A stretch of 64,000 bases of DNA from Staphylococcus taiwanensis (GCA_020544305.1 CP058667.1:1798001-1862000), one strand, 5' to 3'; positions 29,506 through 42,623 are shown, numbered from the stretch's first letter. The notes: a model not told the origin generated them from the letters alone. Numbers and translations are program-made.

Positions 29506-30813
29506 TTACCCCTCCATTAATAATAATTCTGGATTATTTAATAAGCGTTTAATGTGATTCATTGCATTTTGTCCAGTAGCACCATCAATTTGTCTGTGGT
29601 CAAAGCTTAATGATAATGATAATACTGGAGCTGCAATGATTTCACCGTCTTTTACGATAGGTTTTTGAGCAATACGGCCAATACCTAAGATAGCTACTTC
29701 TGGGTGGTTGATAACTGGAGTGAACCATTGTCCACCAGCTGAACCGATATTACTGATTGTGCAAGTTGCACCTTTCATTTCATCAGATGTTAATTTACCG
29801 TCACGAGCTTTAACAGCTAATTCGTTAATTTCATCTGAAATTTGGAAGATAGATTTACGATCTGCATTTTTAACTACAGGTACTAATAAACCTCTTTCAG
29901 TATCAGCTGCGATACCAATGTTCCAATAATGTTTGTGTACGATTTCGCCAGCTTCTTCATTGAATGAAGTGTTAAGTGCTGGATATTTTTTAAGTGCAGA
30001 AACAAGTGCTTTAACAACGTATGGTAAGAATGTTAATTTAGTGCCTTGTTCAGCTGCGATTTCTTTGAATTTCTTACGGTGATCCCATAAGTCTTGAACA
30101 TCAATTTCATCCATTAATGTTACGTGAGGCGCAGTGTGTTTAGAGTTAACCATTGCTTTCGCAATTGCTCTACGCATTGCTGGGATTTTTTCAGTTGTTT
30201 CAGGGAAGTCGCCTTCTGGAACTGATTGAGTTTGTGGTGCAGAAGTTTCTTCAGATGTTGAAGCAGCTGCGCTTTCATTTGAAGCTGATGCAGCTTGAGC
30301 ACCGCCACCATTTAAGTGGTTATCAATGTCTTCTTTAGTGATACGACCATTTTTACCTGATCCAGCTACAGCTTTGATGTTAACGCCTTTTTCACGAGCG
30401 TATTTACGAACAGATGGCATAGCTTTGATTTGTCTATTTTCATCTACTTCTTCATCTTGTGAAGCTGATGCTGCTGGAGCTGATGTTTCTTCAGCTTTTG
30501 CTTCTTCTTGAGCTGGTTCTTCTTTAGATGAAGAATCGTCGTCATGACCACCTTTGAATTGCATTTCTTCAGCGTCAGGTGCATCAATTTTAACGATAAC
30601 GTCACCTACAACTGCTACAGTATCTTCGTCAACTAAAACTTCTTCTACTGTACCACTTACAGGAGATGGGATTTCAACTACAGATTTATCGTTTTGAACC
30701 TCTGCTAATACATCATCTTCTTCAATTGTATCTCCGGCTTTAACAAACCACTTTACAATTTCACCTTCGTGGATACCTTCACCAATGTCGGGTAATCTAA
30801 ATTCAAATGCCAC
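29506..30813 (-). CDS. pdhC: Dihydrolipoyllysine acetyltransferase (E2 of pyruvate dehydrogenase)
   Basis: Core of the complex, 435 residues. One N-terminal lipoyl domain (lipoylated K43 in NDKSVVE) is followed by an Ala/Glu/Ser-rich linker and a peripheral subunit-binding domain (about 132-168). A second Ala/Ser-rich linker leads to the catalytic acyltransferase domain, with [12 protein letters not shown] near the C-terminus. The 207-bp gap after pdhB is unusual for this tight operon and holds a repeat copy. Confidence 0.98.
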   Translation of the reverse strand: MAFEFRLPDIGEGIHEGEIVKWFVKAGDTIEEDDVLAEVQNDKSVVEIPSPVSGTVEEVLVDEDTVAVVGDVIVKIDAPDAEEMQFKGGHDDDSSSKEEPAQEEAKAEETSAPAASASQDEEVDENRQIKAMPSVRKYAREKGVNIKAVAGSGKNGRITKEDIDNHLNGGGAQAASASNESAAASTSEETSAPQTQSVPEGDFPETTEKIPAMRRAIAKAMVNSKHTAPHVTLMDEIDVQDLWDHRKKFKEIAAEQGTKLTFLPYVVKALVSALKKYPALNTSFNEEAGEIVHKHYWNIGIAADTERGLLVPVVKNADRKSIFQISDEINELAVKARDGKLTSDEMKGATCTISNIGSAGGQWFTPVINHPEVAILGIGRIAQKPIVKDGEIIAAPVLSLSLSFDHRQIDGATGQNAMNHIKRLLNNPELLLMEG

Positions 30814-30863
30814 GTTCTTGTCCTCCTAAGAATTTCATATTCATCTTTAAAAATTTATAACAT

Positions 30864-30925
30864 AGAGGTAGGACAGAATAATTTAAATGTTCAAATCACT
30901 TAAAATTATTATGCCCTAACGCTCT
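30864..30925 (-). repeat. Copy of the intergenic hairpin repeat inside the pdh operon (pdhB-pdhC gap)
   Basis: Outer arms AGAG/CTCT (30864-30867 and 30922-30925) enclose TAGGACAGAATAATTTAA (30869-30886), which pairs with TTAAAATTATTATGCCCTA (30900-30918) with small irregularities. A second small stem, AAAGTAA/TTACTTT (30957-30963 and 30973-30979), and a degenerate AGTCAGCAACT tail lie on the pdhB side. This is the same order as in the other copies. Confidence 0.7.
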
Positions 30926-31020
30926 AGTTTCTACTTAATTATTCACACTTAGAGTAAAAGTAAACATTTAGCTTACTTTCTTTCTATTAGTCAGCAACTC
31001 AACTGAGTAAACAAATATTA

Positions 31021-31998
31021 TTAAAATTCTAAAGTAGCTTTAGCTTTTTCAATAATATCATTTTTGTTTGGTAACCAAACATTTTCAGCTTGAGTGAATG
31101 GGTAAACTGTATCAGCAGCAGCAACACGTGCGATTGGTGCTTCTAATGAAAGAATTGCACGTTCAGCTAATTCAGCAGCTACAGTAGCACCAACACCTGC
31201 TTGACGTTGTGCTTCTTGAACTACTACAGCACGACCAGTTTTTTCAACTGAAGCAACTAAAGTATCGATATCGATAGGTTGAACAGTACGTAAGTCAATA
31301 ACTTCTACTGAGTAACCTTCTTTTTCTAATTCTTCTGCTGCTTTTTCAGATTCTTGAACCATTGCACCGTAAGCGATTAATGTGATGTCATTACCTTCTT
31401 TTTTCACATTAGCTTTTCCTAAGTCAATTGTATATTCTTCTTCAGGAACTTCTTCACGGAATGAACGATATAATTTCATGTGTTCTAAATATACAACTGG
31501 GTCATTAGATCTGATAGCTGAAAGTAATAAACCTTTAGCGTCATATGGGCCAGAAGGAATTACTACTTTAATACCAGGTGATTGAGCTAAAATACCTTCT
31601 AAGTTATCTGCGTGTAATTCTGGAGTGTGTACCCCACCACCAAATGGTGCGCGGATAGTTACAGGTGCTACTTTAGAACCACCTGAACGGAAACGTGTAC
31701 GAGCGATTTGACCAGCAACTTCGTCAAATACTTCAAACACGAAACCAAGGAATTGGATTTCCATTACAGGACGGAATCCTTCAACAGTTAATCCAAGTGC
31801 TAAACCACCAATACCTGATTCAGCTAATGGTGTATCGAATACACGGTCTTCACCGAATTCTTTTTGTAAACCTTCAGTTACACGGAATACACCACCGTTA
31901 ACACCAACGTCTTCACCGAAAACTAATACGTTTTCGTCATTTTGCAATTCAGTTTTAAGCGCATTATTAATCGCTTGAACCATTGTCATTTGTGCCAT
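31021..31998 (-). CDS. pdhB: Pyruvate dehydrogenase E1 component, beta subunit
   Basis: A 325-residue subunit forming the alpha2beta2 thiamine-diphosphate E1 with PdhA. Typical segments: [34 protein letters not shown] and the C-terminal [10 protein letters not shown] region. The start lies 3 bp after the pdhA stop, and its ribosome binding site AAGGAGTC sits in the last pdhA codons, so the two subunits are coupled. Confidence 0.98.
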   Translation of the reverse strand: MAQMTMVQAINNALKTELQNDENVLVFGEDVGVNGGVFRVTEGLQKEFGEDRVFDTPLAESGIGGLALGLTVEGFRPVMEIQFLGFVFEVFDEVAGQIARTRFRSGGSKVAPVTIRAPFGGGVHTPELHADNLEGILAQSPGIKVVIPSGPYDAKGLLLSAIRSNDPVVYLEHMKLYRSFREEVPEEEYTIDLGKANVKKEGNDITLIAYGAMVQESEKAAEELEKEGYSVEVIDLRTVQPIDIDTLVASVEKTGRAVVVQEAQRQAGVGATVAAELAERAILSLEAPIARVAAADTVYPFTQAENVWLPNKNDIIEKAKATLEF

Positions 31999-32001
31999 GG
32001 C

Positions 32002-33114
<1,113 letters not shown>

Positions 33115-33219
33115 TCAATTCACCATACCTTTCCCATATAATAGAAATTCATTTTATCCTCTCATAGTGTACCACAATTTATTAGTACTGTTAAATAATT
33201 TAATAAAGTTCTGTATTAC

Positions 33220-33250
33220 TAAAAAAGATACAGTTTTTAACAACTGTATC
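33220..33250 (-). terminator. Terminator of the YkyA-like lipoprotein gene
   Basis: GATACAGTT (33227-33235) pairs with AACTGTATC (33242-33250), followed on the minus strand by TTTTTT (plus 33221-33226). It lies 34 bp past the stop and upstream of pdhA. Confidence 0.85.
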
Positions 33251-33283
33251 AGTCTTTAATACTATACTGTATTAATCATTCAA

Positions 33284-33910
33284 TTATTTAAGATTATCGA
33301 CATCTTGTTTTTCTTTATTTACAGCATTCATTGCTTTTGAATAAGCTTTAAATTTACTTTGGAAATCTTTTTGTGCTTTATTTAGCGCGTCATTTTTATC
33401 GTCAACTTGTGATTGCGTTATACCATCTTTTTTAAGTAATTCAAATAAATCTTTTTCTTTGCTTAGTACGTTTCTATATGATTTCGCATATTTATCATGA
33501 GATTTATACTTATCTTTAATCGCATCATCAAGTTGCTTAACTTCTTTTTTCTTATCATCATCTTTAATTTCTTTTATATGTGATTCGCCTTTTTTAAATT
33601 GCTTTTCAGAGTCATCAAGTGTAGAAACTTCTTTATCAAACGTTTTTTCTCTTTGTTTAATATTATCAAGAATATCGTCAGCAGCTTTTTTACGAGTACT
33701 TTCATTACTACTGTTTGCTTTTTTATATAATCCTTGTTTCTTTTCTTCAAGTGAATTTAATTTTTTGCCTATGCTATTAATAGATTGCTCTTTATCAAAT
33801 GCCTTTTGAACATTTTCATCATACGCTTTTACTTCTTTTTTATCTGTCGTACATCCGGCTAATAAGACAGTTGAGGCTGCTACAATAGCAAATGTTTTAC
33901 GTAATTTCAT
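33284..33910 (-). CDS. YkyA-like lipoprotein
   Basis: A 208-residue secreted lipoprotein: signal peptide with lipobox LLAGC, lipid-modified Cys at 20. The mature part is almost entirely charged and helical (Lys/Asp/Glu-rich), with heptad patterns consistent with long coiled coils. It fits the YkyA family, annotated as putative cell-wall-binding lipoproteins. Function unknown. It is divergent from def, as in S. aureus. Confidence 0.85.
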   Translation of the reverse strand: MKLRKTFAIVAASTVLLAGCTTDKKEVKAYDENVQKAFDKEQSINSIGKKLNSLEEKKQGLYKKANSSNESTRKKAADDILDNIKQREKTFDKEVSTLDDSEKQFKKGESHIKEIKDDDKKKEVKQLDDAIKDKYKSHDKYAKSYRNVLSKEKDLFELLKKDGITQSQVDDKNDALNKAQKDFQSKFKAYSKAMNAVNKEKQDVDNLK

Positions 33911-34039
33911 TCATGTTATCCTCCTCATAGTCATTCGCTTGTAATAATATAGAAAGATAGTTTATAAATCAAATAAAATCAGATAATATACTTAACTATG
34001 TGCAATCTGTTATATTTTATTATAAGGAAGGTGTATGAC

Positions 34040-34591
34040 ATGTTAACAATGAAAGATATTATTAGAGATGGTCATCCTACGTTACGCGCAAAAGCTAAAG
34101 ACGTAGGTTTGCCTCTATCTGACGAAGATAAAAATACATTAAATGAAATGCGTGAATTTTTAATTAATAGTCAAGATGAAGAAACTGCTAAAAAATATGG
34201 CTTACGTTCTGGTGTTGGATTGGCAGCCCCTCAAATCAATGTTTCTAAAAAAATGATTGCGGTTTATTTACCAGATGATGGTGAAGGAAAATCTTATGAT
34301 TATATGTTAGTTAATCCTAAAGTAATGAGTCACAGTGTCCAACATGCTTATCTACCTACTGGCGAAGGTTGTTTGAGTGTTGATGAGAACATACCTGGTT
34401 TAGTGCATAGACATTATAGAGTAACAATTAAAGCATTTGATATTGATGGCAAAGAAGTTAAATTGAGATTAAAGGGCTATCCAGCAATAGTATTCCAACA
34501 TGAGATTGATCACTTAAATGGTATTATGTTTTATGATTACATTGATAAAGATAATCCACTAATTCCTTTACCAGATTCAGTAGAGGTCTAA
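34040..34591 (+). CDS. def: Peptide deformylase
   Basis: Metalloenzyme that removes the N-formyl group from nascent proteins, 183 residues. All three motifs are present: GVGLAAPQI (58-66), EGCLS (109-113) and HEIDH (154-158). The metal ligands are C111, H154 and H158. The internal insertion after the N-terminus is typical of type 2 Gram-positive deformylases. The ATG at 34040 follows GGAAGGTG; the in-frame start at 33998 has no such site and gives an atypical N-terminus. Confidence 0.97.
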   Translation: MLTMKDIIRDGHPTLRAKAKDVGLPLSDEDKNTLNEMREFLINSQDEETAKKYGLRSGVGLAAPQINVSKKMIAVYLPDDGEGKSYDYMLVNPKVMSHSVQHAYLPTGEGCLSVDENIPGLVHRHYRVTIKAFDIDGKEVKLRLKGYPAIVFQHEIDHLNGIMFYDYIDKDNPLIPLPDSVEV

Positions 34592-34607
34592 ATGGTATAG
34601 TGTTAAC

Positions 34608-34652
34608 AGGACTTATGGTGTTACGTAATATGTAAACATCGTAAGTCCTTTT
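34608..34652 (+). terminator. Terminator of def
   Basis: AGGACTTATGGTG (34608-34620) pairs with CATCGTAAGTCCT (34637-34649) through two G-U pairs, followed by TTTTC. The T-run is short. Confidence 0.65.
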
Positions 34653-35103
34653 CATTTTACTTATTTTTAAATATTAAGGAATTCTTACTTATTTGATAGT
34701 ATTTGTCTACTCTATCTATGTTAATGAATGTACGTATAGGTATAAACTGCTTTATTTATTTATATACATAATGTAAAATGAATAGTAACTGAAATCTTAG
34801 TATCATACTAATTTTCAAACAATGAACGACATTAATGATTACCTATAAGCAACCTTAAAAGTGTCTTATATTTAAATTAGTTCACTTTTAATAAGAACAA
34901 AGCTCATAATTCAATTTATGTTTACTAATGATAGAACGCATTTCTACGTTTTAATCAACACAAATGTAAGTCATATAAATCTTAAGTTGATAAATGAATG
35001 GCATATCTGACGCAAAAGCTTTGATTCATTAAAGTTGTTACGTATAGGTCTCAAATTAATATATTCAAATTAAATGATTAAAATCTAGGAGGAACTATCC
35101 AAT
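34653..35103 (+). promoter_or_regulatory. Gene-free leader upstream of rpoY-rnjA with a candidate promoter
   Basis: About 450 bp of AT-rich sequence without an ORF that has a ribosome binding site. A promoter candidate is TTGTTA (35035-35040), a 16-base spacer and TAATAT (35057-35062), which would start the message about 35 bases before the rpoY ATG. The rest could hold further promoters or an unrecognised RNA; I see no strong hairpin. Confidence 0.35.
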
Positions 35104-37001
<1,898 letters not shown>

Positions 37002-37011
37002 TCTATAAATA

Positions 37012-37063
37012 AAATGCGCTAAAAGTCATGTTTCATTGAACATGATTTTTAGCGCATTTTTTT
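37012..37063. terminator. Bidirectional terminator between rnjA and ktrC
   Basis: A 21-bp stem (37012-37032 with 37039-37059, one wobble) and a 6-nt loop. Seven T follow on plus (37057-37063) and an A/T-rich flank gives TTTTATTTAT on minus. Confidence 0.9.
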
Positions 37064-37087
37064 ATTATATTGAATTACGAGTTAACT

Positions 37088-37747
37088 TTAACGGACAATT
37101 TTCTTTTCAAAACGATTCAAGTCGTTATCATGTCCAATCATGATGAGAATATCCCCAAATTCAATATTCATACTTGGATCAGGTGACACAACAATGTCTT
37201 TACCACGCTTTATCGCGATAATATTAATCCCGAATTGTGCTCGAATATCTAAATCGATGATAGATTGACCTGTCATCTTCTCACTTGCCTTTAATTCAAC
37301 TAAAGAGTGTTCATCTGCCAATTCAAGATAGTCTAATACACTTGCACTAGCCACATTATGCGCAATTCGACGTCCCATATCACGTTCAGGATGCACTACT
37401 GTATCCGCACCAATTTTATTTAATATCTTCGCATGATAATCATTTTGAGCTTTTGCAGTAACCTTCTTAACCCCTAATTCCTTTAAAATTAAGGTAGTCA
37501 AAGTACTCGATTGTATATTCTCACCAATAGCAACGATGACATGATCAAAGTTACGTATGCCTAAACTTTTCATTACAGCTTCATCAGTAGTATCAGCTAC
37601 TACAGCATGTGTAGCAATGTCACTATATTCATTAACACGTGCTTCGTCTCTATCTATAGCCATAACGTCCATATCTAATGCATTCAGTTCACGTACAATA
37701 CTACCACCGAAACGCCCTAATCCTATAACAACGTATTCTTTCTCCAT
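37088..37747 (-). CDS. ktrC: KtrC/KtrA-type potassium uptake gating subunit (RCK protein)
   Basis: Cytoplasmic octameric gating ring for a Ktr potassium channel subunit encoded elsewhere. The 219-residue protein has an N-terminal RCK_N Rossmann domain with GLGRFGGS (9-16) and an acidic residue after beta-2 for nucleotide binding. The C-terminal RCK_C domain covers about 135-219. The S. aureus homologue at this site binds ATP/ADP and cyclic di-AMP, linking potassium uptake to that second messenger. It has also been called KtrA there, so the symbol is by position. Confidence 0.88.
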   Translation of the reverse strand: MEKEYVVIGLGRFGGSIVRELNALDMDVMAIDRDEARVNEYSDIATHAVVADTTDEAVMKSLGIRNFDHVIVAIGENIQSSTLTTLILKELGVKKVTAKAQNDYHAKILNKIGADTVVHPERDMGRRIAHNVASASVLDYLELADEHSLVELKASEKMTGQSIIDLDIRAQFGINIIAIKRGKDIVVSPDPSMNIEFGDILIMIGHDNDLNRFEKKIVR

Positions 37748-37778
37748 TAATCAGATACCCCTATCCTTTAAAAACAAA

Positions 37779-37852
37779 GTAAAAGCCGAGATAATATCAC
37801 AATACTTTTAACTGATAACCAGTAAAAAACATTGATGATTATTATCTCAGCT
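37779..37852 (-). terminator. Terminator of cydAB
   Basis: AGCCGAGATAATATCA (37784-37799) pairs with TGATTATTATCTCAGCT (37836-37852) with one bulge and a wobble; TTTT follows on minus. The hairpin lies between cydB and the ktrC start. Confidence 0.75.
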
Positions 37853-37868
37853 CCCTTCTACATCTAAA

Positions 37869-38885
37869 TTATTTTTTGCCTTCTACATATGCTTTATCGA
37901 AAACAAATAATCTCAATAATAATATTAACGATGGAACTAATAAAAGTAAACCTAAAATAAATACGATTACTAATGCTAAGCCCATTGAAGCATTAACACC
38001 CGAATCTGACATCTTAATATAAGGATATAATAAATAAGGTAACTTACTCATACCATAACCGTAAAAGGCAAAAGCCATTTGAAATACGACCATGATGAAA
38101 GCTAAGCCATGTTTTTTCTTTATAAAATTTAAAATACCTGCGATGATAAAACAAATTAAACTTAAAGCAAACATCCACCAATAATTTGTTATAGCACTAT
38201 AAAAATGATCTGCATTTTGAATTCTCAATGATAAGAATACAAATAAAGAAATAATTATCATTGGAGGTCCCCAAAACATAAACCATTGTCGCATATATTT
38301 ATAAGCCACTTCATCTTTAGCCTTAGCTGCATAGTATGTTAAGAATCCTGACGAAATATATAACACACTAGTAATTGCTAAGAATACCACAGCCCATGCA
38401 AATGGACTAAGGAATAATTGGAACCAATCTAAATCGAAGTGGGAACCACGTTCTGTAATGTAACCACCTTCAGAAATAGTTAATACTGTAGCTAATGACG
38501 CAGGAATTAAAAGTCCTGTTATACCATATAAAAATATCCATGGCAATTTCGTATCTTGGCCGTAATGTTCAAAAGCATAGAAACTACCTCGAATTGAAAT
38601 TAATATTAATGCAATTGAACCTGGGACTAATAATACTGTTCCCAGATATAAGGCAGAGTCAGGAAAGAACCCTACAAAACCAACGAAAAAAAAGACGAAG
38701 AAGACATTTGTAACTTCCCAAACTGGATTTAAATATCTTTCAACTAAATGATTTATCTTTTTCTCTTCTCCAGTTAATTTCGTATGCAATGTAAAGAAAC
38801 CAGCTCCAAAATCAATTGAAGCTATAATGATATATAGAAATAGGAATGTCCACAATACAGTAATACCTATACCAATATAAGCCAT
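37869..38885 (-). CDS. cydB: Cytochrome bd quinol oxidase subunit II
   Basis: Membrane subunit of the bd-type terminal oxidase, 338 residues with about eight or nine membrane segments. The N-terminus reads TVLWTFLFLYIIIASIDFGA, and the GAGFF after it is the conserved quinol-oxidase subunit II start. Its ATG overlaps the cydA stop by one base (TAATG). No cydDC genes follow, the usual staphylococcal arrangement. Confidence 0.94.
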   Translation of the reverse strand: MAYIGIGITVLWTFLFLYIIIASIDFGAGFFTLHTKLTGEEKKINHLVERYLNPVWEVTNVFFVFFFVGFVGFFPDSALYLGTVLLVPGSIALILISIRGSFYAFEHYGQDTKLPWIFLYGITGLLIPASLATVLTISEGGYITERGSHFDLDWFQLFLSPFAWAVVFLAITSVLYISSGFLTYYAAKAKDEVAYKYMRQWFMFWGPPMIIISLFVFLSLRIQNADHFYSAITNYWWMFALSLICFIIAGILNFIKKKHGLAFIMVVFQMAFAFYGYGMSKLPYLLYPYIKMSDSGVNASMGLALVIVFILGLLLLVPSLILLLRLFVFDKAYVEGKK

Positions 38886-40237
38886 TAGTTTTGACCCCCT
38901 TCACCAATTACTTTGTCTACATCATCTTGAGCAGGTTTATTTTTAAACATACGTAGTAATACATAAGCTGATGTAAAGAGTAACACTAAATATAATAATC
39001 CAAATAGTATTGTTACGAGGGTTATACCACCTGCTTGAGTAGCAGCTTGGCTCACACGCATATATCCTCTTACAATCCATGGTTGACGTCCCATTTCAGT
39101 TAAGAACCAGCCAAATTCAATAGCTAATAATGATGCTGGACCAGTAAGTAAGATAGCATATAGCATACCTTTATGCATATGAAATTTACGTAATTTTTTA
39201 ATGAACATACTTAAGACAAAGGCACCTGAAATGATAAAGCACAACACACCCATCGAAACCATTAAATCAAAGAAATAATGGACAATCATAGGTGGTAAAT
39301 CATTTTTAGGAAAAGCGTTTAACCCTTTAACCTTAGTGTTAATGTTATTATCTGCTAAGAAACTAAGCATTCCAGGGATTTTGATTGCCCCTTCAACTTC
39401 CTGTGTTTTTTCATTTAAAACACCGAAAAAGACTAAATCTGCTTTTGACTGTGTATCAAAATGCCATTCATAAGCAGCCAATTTCTCGGGTTGAACTTGG
39501 TGTAAGAACTTCGCTGACATATCTCCTGCTAGCATCGATAATAATGTTGATAATAATCCAACGATCATTGTCATTTTCAAAGCCTTTTTATGATATTCTG
39601 CATCTTTACTATATTTGTTTTTCAACAGTTTAAACGCAGCTATAGATGCTAAAATAAATGCCATTGTCATTCCTGCTGTCGCAACTACATGGAAGGCTCT
39701 TACTAAGAAAGATGGATTAAACATTGCTTCAAATGGTTGAACATTTACCATTTTGCCATGTTTCATCTCAAAACCTGCTGGTGTATTCATAAATGAATTC
39801 ACAGATGTAATAAAGAAGGCTGAGAAAGATCCCCCTATAATGACTGGGATACTAATAATAAAATGTGTCCATCTATTTTTGAAACGATTCCAAGTATATA
39901 AATAGATACTTAAAAAGATAGCTTCAAAAAAGAAGGCGAAAGTTTCCATGAATAATGGTAATGCGATAACATGGCCACCCATTTTCATGAATGTTGGCCA
40001 AATAAGTGAAAGTTGCAACCCAATAATGGTACCAGTTACAACCCCTACTGCTACTGTAATTGTATATCCTTTTGACCAACGTTTAGCTAAAGCTATATAT
40101 TTAGGATCCTTATTTTTTATGCCTAAAAATTCTGCAATTGCAAACATTAGTGGCATACCTACCCCAATTGTTGCAAAAATGATATGTACTGCAAGCGTCA
40201 TACCAGTTAGGAAACGGCTAATTTCAACAGAATCCAT
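38885..40237 (-). CDS. cydA: Cytochrome bd quinol oxidase subunit I
   Basis: Heme-bearing subunit, 450 residues with about nine membrane segments. The heme ligand H18 (AVHIIF) lies in the first helix; FHVVATAGM and the GRQPWIVRGYMR loop are conserved. The quinol-binding loop is short, as in Gram-positive CydA. It lets cells respire at low oxygen or when the aa3 oxidase is blocked. Direct TTCACA repeats lie 117-133 bp upstream of its start. Confidence 0.96.
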   Translation of the reverse strand: MDSVEISRFLTGMTLAVHIIFATIGVGMPLMFAIAEFLGIKNKDPKYIALAKRWSKGYTITVAVGVVTGTIIGLQLSLIWPTFMKMGGHVIALPLFMETFAFFFEAIFLSIYLYTWNRFKNRWTHFIISIPVIIGGSFSAFFITSVNSFMNTPAGFEMKHGKMVNVQPFEAMFNPSFLVRAFHVVATAGMTMAFILASIAAFKLLKNKYSKDAEYHKKALKMTMIVGLLSTLLSMLAGDMSAKFLHQVQPEKLAAYEWHFDTQSKADLVFFGVLNEKTQEVEGAIKIPGMLSFLADNNINTKVKGLNAFPKNDLPPMIVHYFFDLMVSMGVLCFIISGAFVLSMFIKKLRKFHMHKGMLYAILLTGPASLLAIEFGWFLTEMGRQPWIVRGYMRVSQAATQAGGITLVTILFGLLYLVLLFTSAYVLLRMFKNKPAQDDVDKVIGEGGQN

Positions 40238-40353
40238 GTATTAATCACCTTTTCTTTATATAAAATTAAAAATTCGATAGACTTAAATTATATTATGTTA
40301 GATTTTCAAACTAAATCCTTTTGCTTAGATTTTAAAAAAATTTTACAATCTTT

Positions 40354-40370
40354 TTCACATAATATTCACA
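40354..40370. promoter_or_regulatory. Direct TTCACA repeat, possible redox regulator site upstream of cydA
   Basis: TTCACA occurs at 40354-40359 and 40365-40370, an 11-base period. TTCACAA/TTGTGAA is the half-site of Rex, the NADH-responsive repressor of respiratory and fermentative genes. Here the copies are in direct, not inverted, order, so a Rex assignment is weak. The 203-bp spacer is shared with the divergent redoxin gene. Confidence 0.35.
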
Positions 40371-40440
40371 GTTTGCAATTCTGTCATAAATTATTTATAG
40401 TAATTTTCAGGATTACAGTTAAATAAAGGAGCGTACCCGA

Positions 40441-40674
40441 GTGTCAAATATTACTATTTATACACAAAACGATTGTCCTCCTTGTACATTCGTTAAAAAT
40501 TATTTGAATGACCATCAAATTAACTTCACCGATAAGAACATTGAAAATCATCAATATCGTTCTGAAATGATTGATTATGATGCTTTTGCAACGCCTTTCA
40601 TTCTATTAAATGATGAACCAATGTATCATGTGGATTTAGATAAAATCAATGAAGTTTTTAATATACAACATTAA
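40441..40674 (+). CDS. Glutaredoxin/NrdH-like thioredoxin-fold protein (GTG start)
   Basis: A 77-residue redoxin with a CPPC active site (C12-C15) right after the first beta strand, and the cis-proline region ATPF in the thioredoxin-fold position. Size and motif fit small NrdH-like or glutaredoxin-like proteins. The CPPC sequence is less common than CPYC or CVQC. The GTG is preceded by AAAGGAG. It is divergent from cydAB and shares its control region. Partner unknown. Confidence 0.82.
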   Translation: MSNITIYTQNDCPPCTFVKNYLNDHQINFTDKNIENHQYRSEMIDYDAFATPFILLNDEPMYHVDLDKINEVFNIQH

Positions 40675-40720
40675 GATGATTACAATATTTAAATTATTCA
40701 TTATTGTAGCATTCATAAAT

Positions 40721-40762
40721 AAGCACCCACATCTTTCGTACAAAATGATGTTGGGTGCTTTT
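40721..40762 (+). terminator. Terminator of the redoxin gene
   Basis: AAGCACCCACATC (40721-40733) pairs with GATGTTGGGTGCTT (40747-40760) with one bulged base; TTTT at 40759-40762. Confidence 0.8.
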
Positions 40763-40772
40763 AATAATATCA

Positions 40773-40822
40773 ATAAAAAAAGGATGTGAGATAGAATTCA
40801 TTTCGAATTCATTCTCACACCC
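40773..40822 (-). terminator. Terminator of ptsHI, copy of the intergenic repeat
   Basis: GGATGTGAGA (40782-40791) pairs with TCTCACACCC (40813-40822), with inner GAATTC arms at 40794-40799 and 40805-40810. Seven T follow on minus. Toward ptsI lie a second stem (AAACT...TTCTTAGTTT, 40835-40873) and a degenerate AGTCAACAATTGCAA tail, completing a full-length but decayed repeat. Confidence 0.85.
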
Positions 40823-40905
40823 GAATAAATGACAAAACTTGAGAAAATTTATATATAACCATCTTCTTAGTTTAGTCAACAATTGCAACTTTACAGTATA
40901 AATAT

Positions 40906-42621
40906 TTATTTAGAAATGTTATTAACTAAATCTTGAACCTCTTCTTGAGTCGCACAATTAATTGCACGATTAGCTAATTCAGCCATTTCATTTTTACTTA
41001 AACCATTGATTTGTCTTCTAGCTTTTAAGATAGAAGTCGCACTCATAGAGAACTCATCTAATCCTAAACCTAGTAATAATGGAATCGCTGTTTCATCTCC
41101 AGCCATTTCACCACACATACCAGTCCATTTACCTTCTTTGTGAGAAGCCTCAATAACTTGCTTAACTAAGCGTAAAATAGCTGGATTGTATGGTTGATAT
41201 AAGTATGAAACGCGTTCTGACATACGGTCAGCTGCCATAGTATATTGAATTAAATCATTTGTACCTATACTGAAGAAATCAACTTCTTTAGCAAAGATAT
41301 CTGCTAAAGCAGCAGTTGATGGAATTTCAACCATGATACCTAATTCGATTTCATCTGAAACATCGTGTCCATCATTTTTAAGATTTTCTTTTTCTTCTAA
41401 TAAGATAGCTTTAGCATCACGGAATTCGTTGATAGTCGCTACCATTGGGAACATGATATTTAATTTACCGTAAGCAGATGCACGCAATAATGCACGTAAT
41501 TGTGTTCTGAAAATATCTTGTTGGTCTAAGCATAAACGGATTGCTCGGTAACCTAAGAATGGATTCATTTCTTTAGGTAAATTTAAATATGGTAGCTCTT
41601 TATCACCACCGATATCTAACGTACGAACCACGACACGTTTATCTTTCATAGTTTCAAGCACTTTTTTATAGGCTTCAAATTGCTCATCTTCTGTTGGCAT
41701 TTGATCTCTACCCATATAAAGGAACTCAGTTCTATATAAACCGATACCTTCAGCACCATTTTCCATTACGCCATATAAATCATCAGGTGTACCAATATTA
41801 GCAGCTAATTCTGCATGTTCACCATCAATTGTCACTGTTTCAGCGTCACGTAATTTTTGCAATTCTTTTTTATCTTCAAAGAATCGTTCACGTTTATTTT
41901 GATAAGCAATCAACTCATCTTCTGTTGGATCAACAATGACATCACCAGTCGTACCATCGACGATAACCATATCACCTTGTTTTACTTCTTTAGTAACAGT
42001 TTTAGTACCAACTACCGCAGCAATTTCTAATGAACGACTCATAATTGCTGAGTGACTTGTACGTCCACCAATGTTCGTAACGAAGCCTTGAACAAATTCT
42101 TTGTTTAATTGCGCTGTATCAGAAGGAGTTAAATCATTACCTACGATAACAACACTTTCATCAATCATACTTGGGTTTGGTAAGTCTACACCTAATAGAT
42201 GTGCTAACACACGTTTAGATACGTCTCTAATGTCTGCAGCACGCTCTCTCATGTATTCATTATCCATTGATTCGAAAATAGTGATAAATTGCGTAGTTAC
42301 TTCGTTAAGTGCTTCTGGCGCACTTACTTTCTCATTAGCAATTTTATCTTCGATAGGTTGAATTAACTCTGGATCATCAAGAACTAATAAATGTGCATCA
42401 AAAATAGCAGCTTTATCAGGACCTAATTGTTTCTCAGCATTATTTCTGATTTTTGTTAATTCAACTTTAGAAGCTTCTAACGCATTTCTAAATTTTTGAA
42501 TTTCAGCATCAGTATCAGTGACTTTTTCATTAGTGAATGATAAATCAGGCTCTACTAATAAATAAGCTTTAGCAATTGCAACACCGTCAGATGCTGCAAT
42601 ACCTTTAATTAAGTTTGACAT
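40906..42621 (-). CDS. ptsI: PTS enzyme I (phosphoenolpyruvate-protein phosphotransferase)
   Basis: First enzyme of the sugar phosphotransferase system: it takes phosphate from PEP and passes it to HPr. The 571-residue protein has the active-site H190 in [16 protein letters not shown], the PEP-binding TIM barrel with [12 protein letters not shown] and [11 protein letters not shown], and the catalytic Cys in [10 protein letters not shown]. It is 2 bp after ptsH and ends before a repeat-type terminator. Confidence 0.98.
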   Translation of the reverse strand: MSNLIKGIAASDGVAIAKAYLLVEPDLSFTNEKVTDTDAEIQKFRNALEASKVELTKIRNNAEKQLGPDKAAIFDAHLLVLDDPELIQPIEDKIANEKVSAPEALNEVTTQFITIFESMDNEYMRERAADIRDVSKRVLAHLLGVDLPNPSMIDESVVIVGNDLTPSDTAQLNKEFVQGFVTNIGGRTSHSAIMSRSLEIAAVVGTKTVTKEVKQGDMVIVDGTTGDVIVDPTEDELIAYQNKRERFFEDKKELQKLRDAETVTIDGEHAELAANIGTPDDLYGVMENGAEGIGLYRTEFLYMGRDQMPTEDEQFEAYKKVLETMKDKRVVVRTLDIGGDKELPYLNLPKEMNPFLGYRAIRLCLDQQDIFRTQLRALLRASAYGKLNIMFPMVATINEFRDAKAILLEEKENLKNDGHDVSDEIELGIMVEIPSTAALADIFAKEVDFFSIGTNDLIQYTMAADRMSERVSYLYQPYNPAILRLVKQVIEASHKEGKWTGMCGEMAGDETAIPLLLGLGLDEFSMSATSILKARRQINGLSKNEMAELANRAINCATQEEVQDLVNNISK

Positions 42622-42623
42622 AA

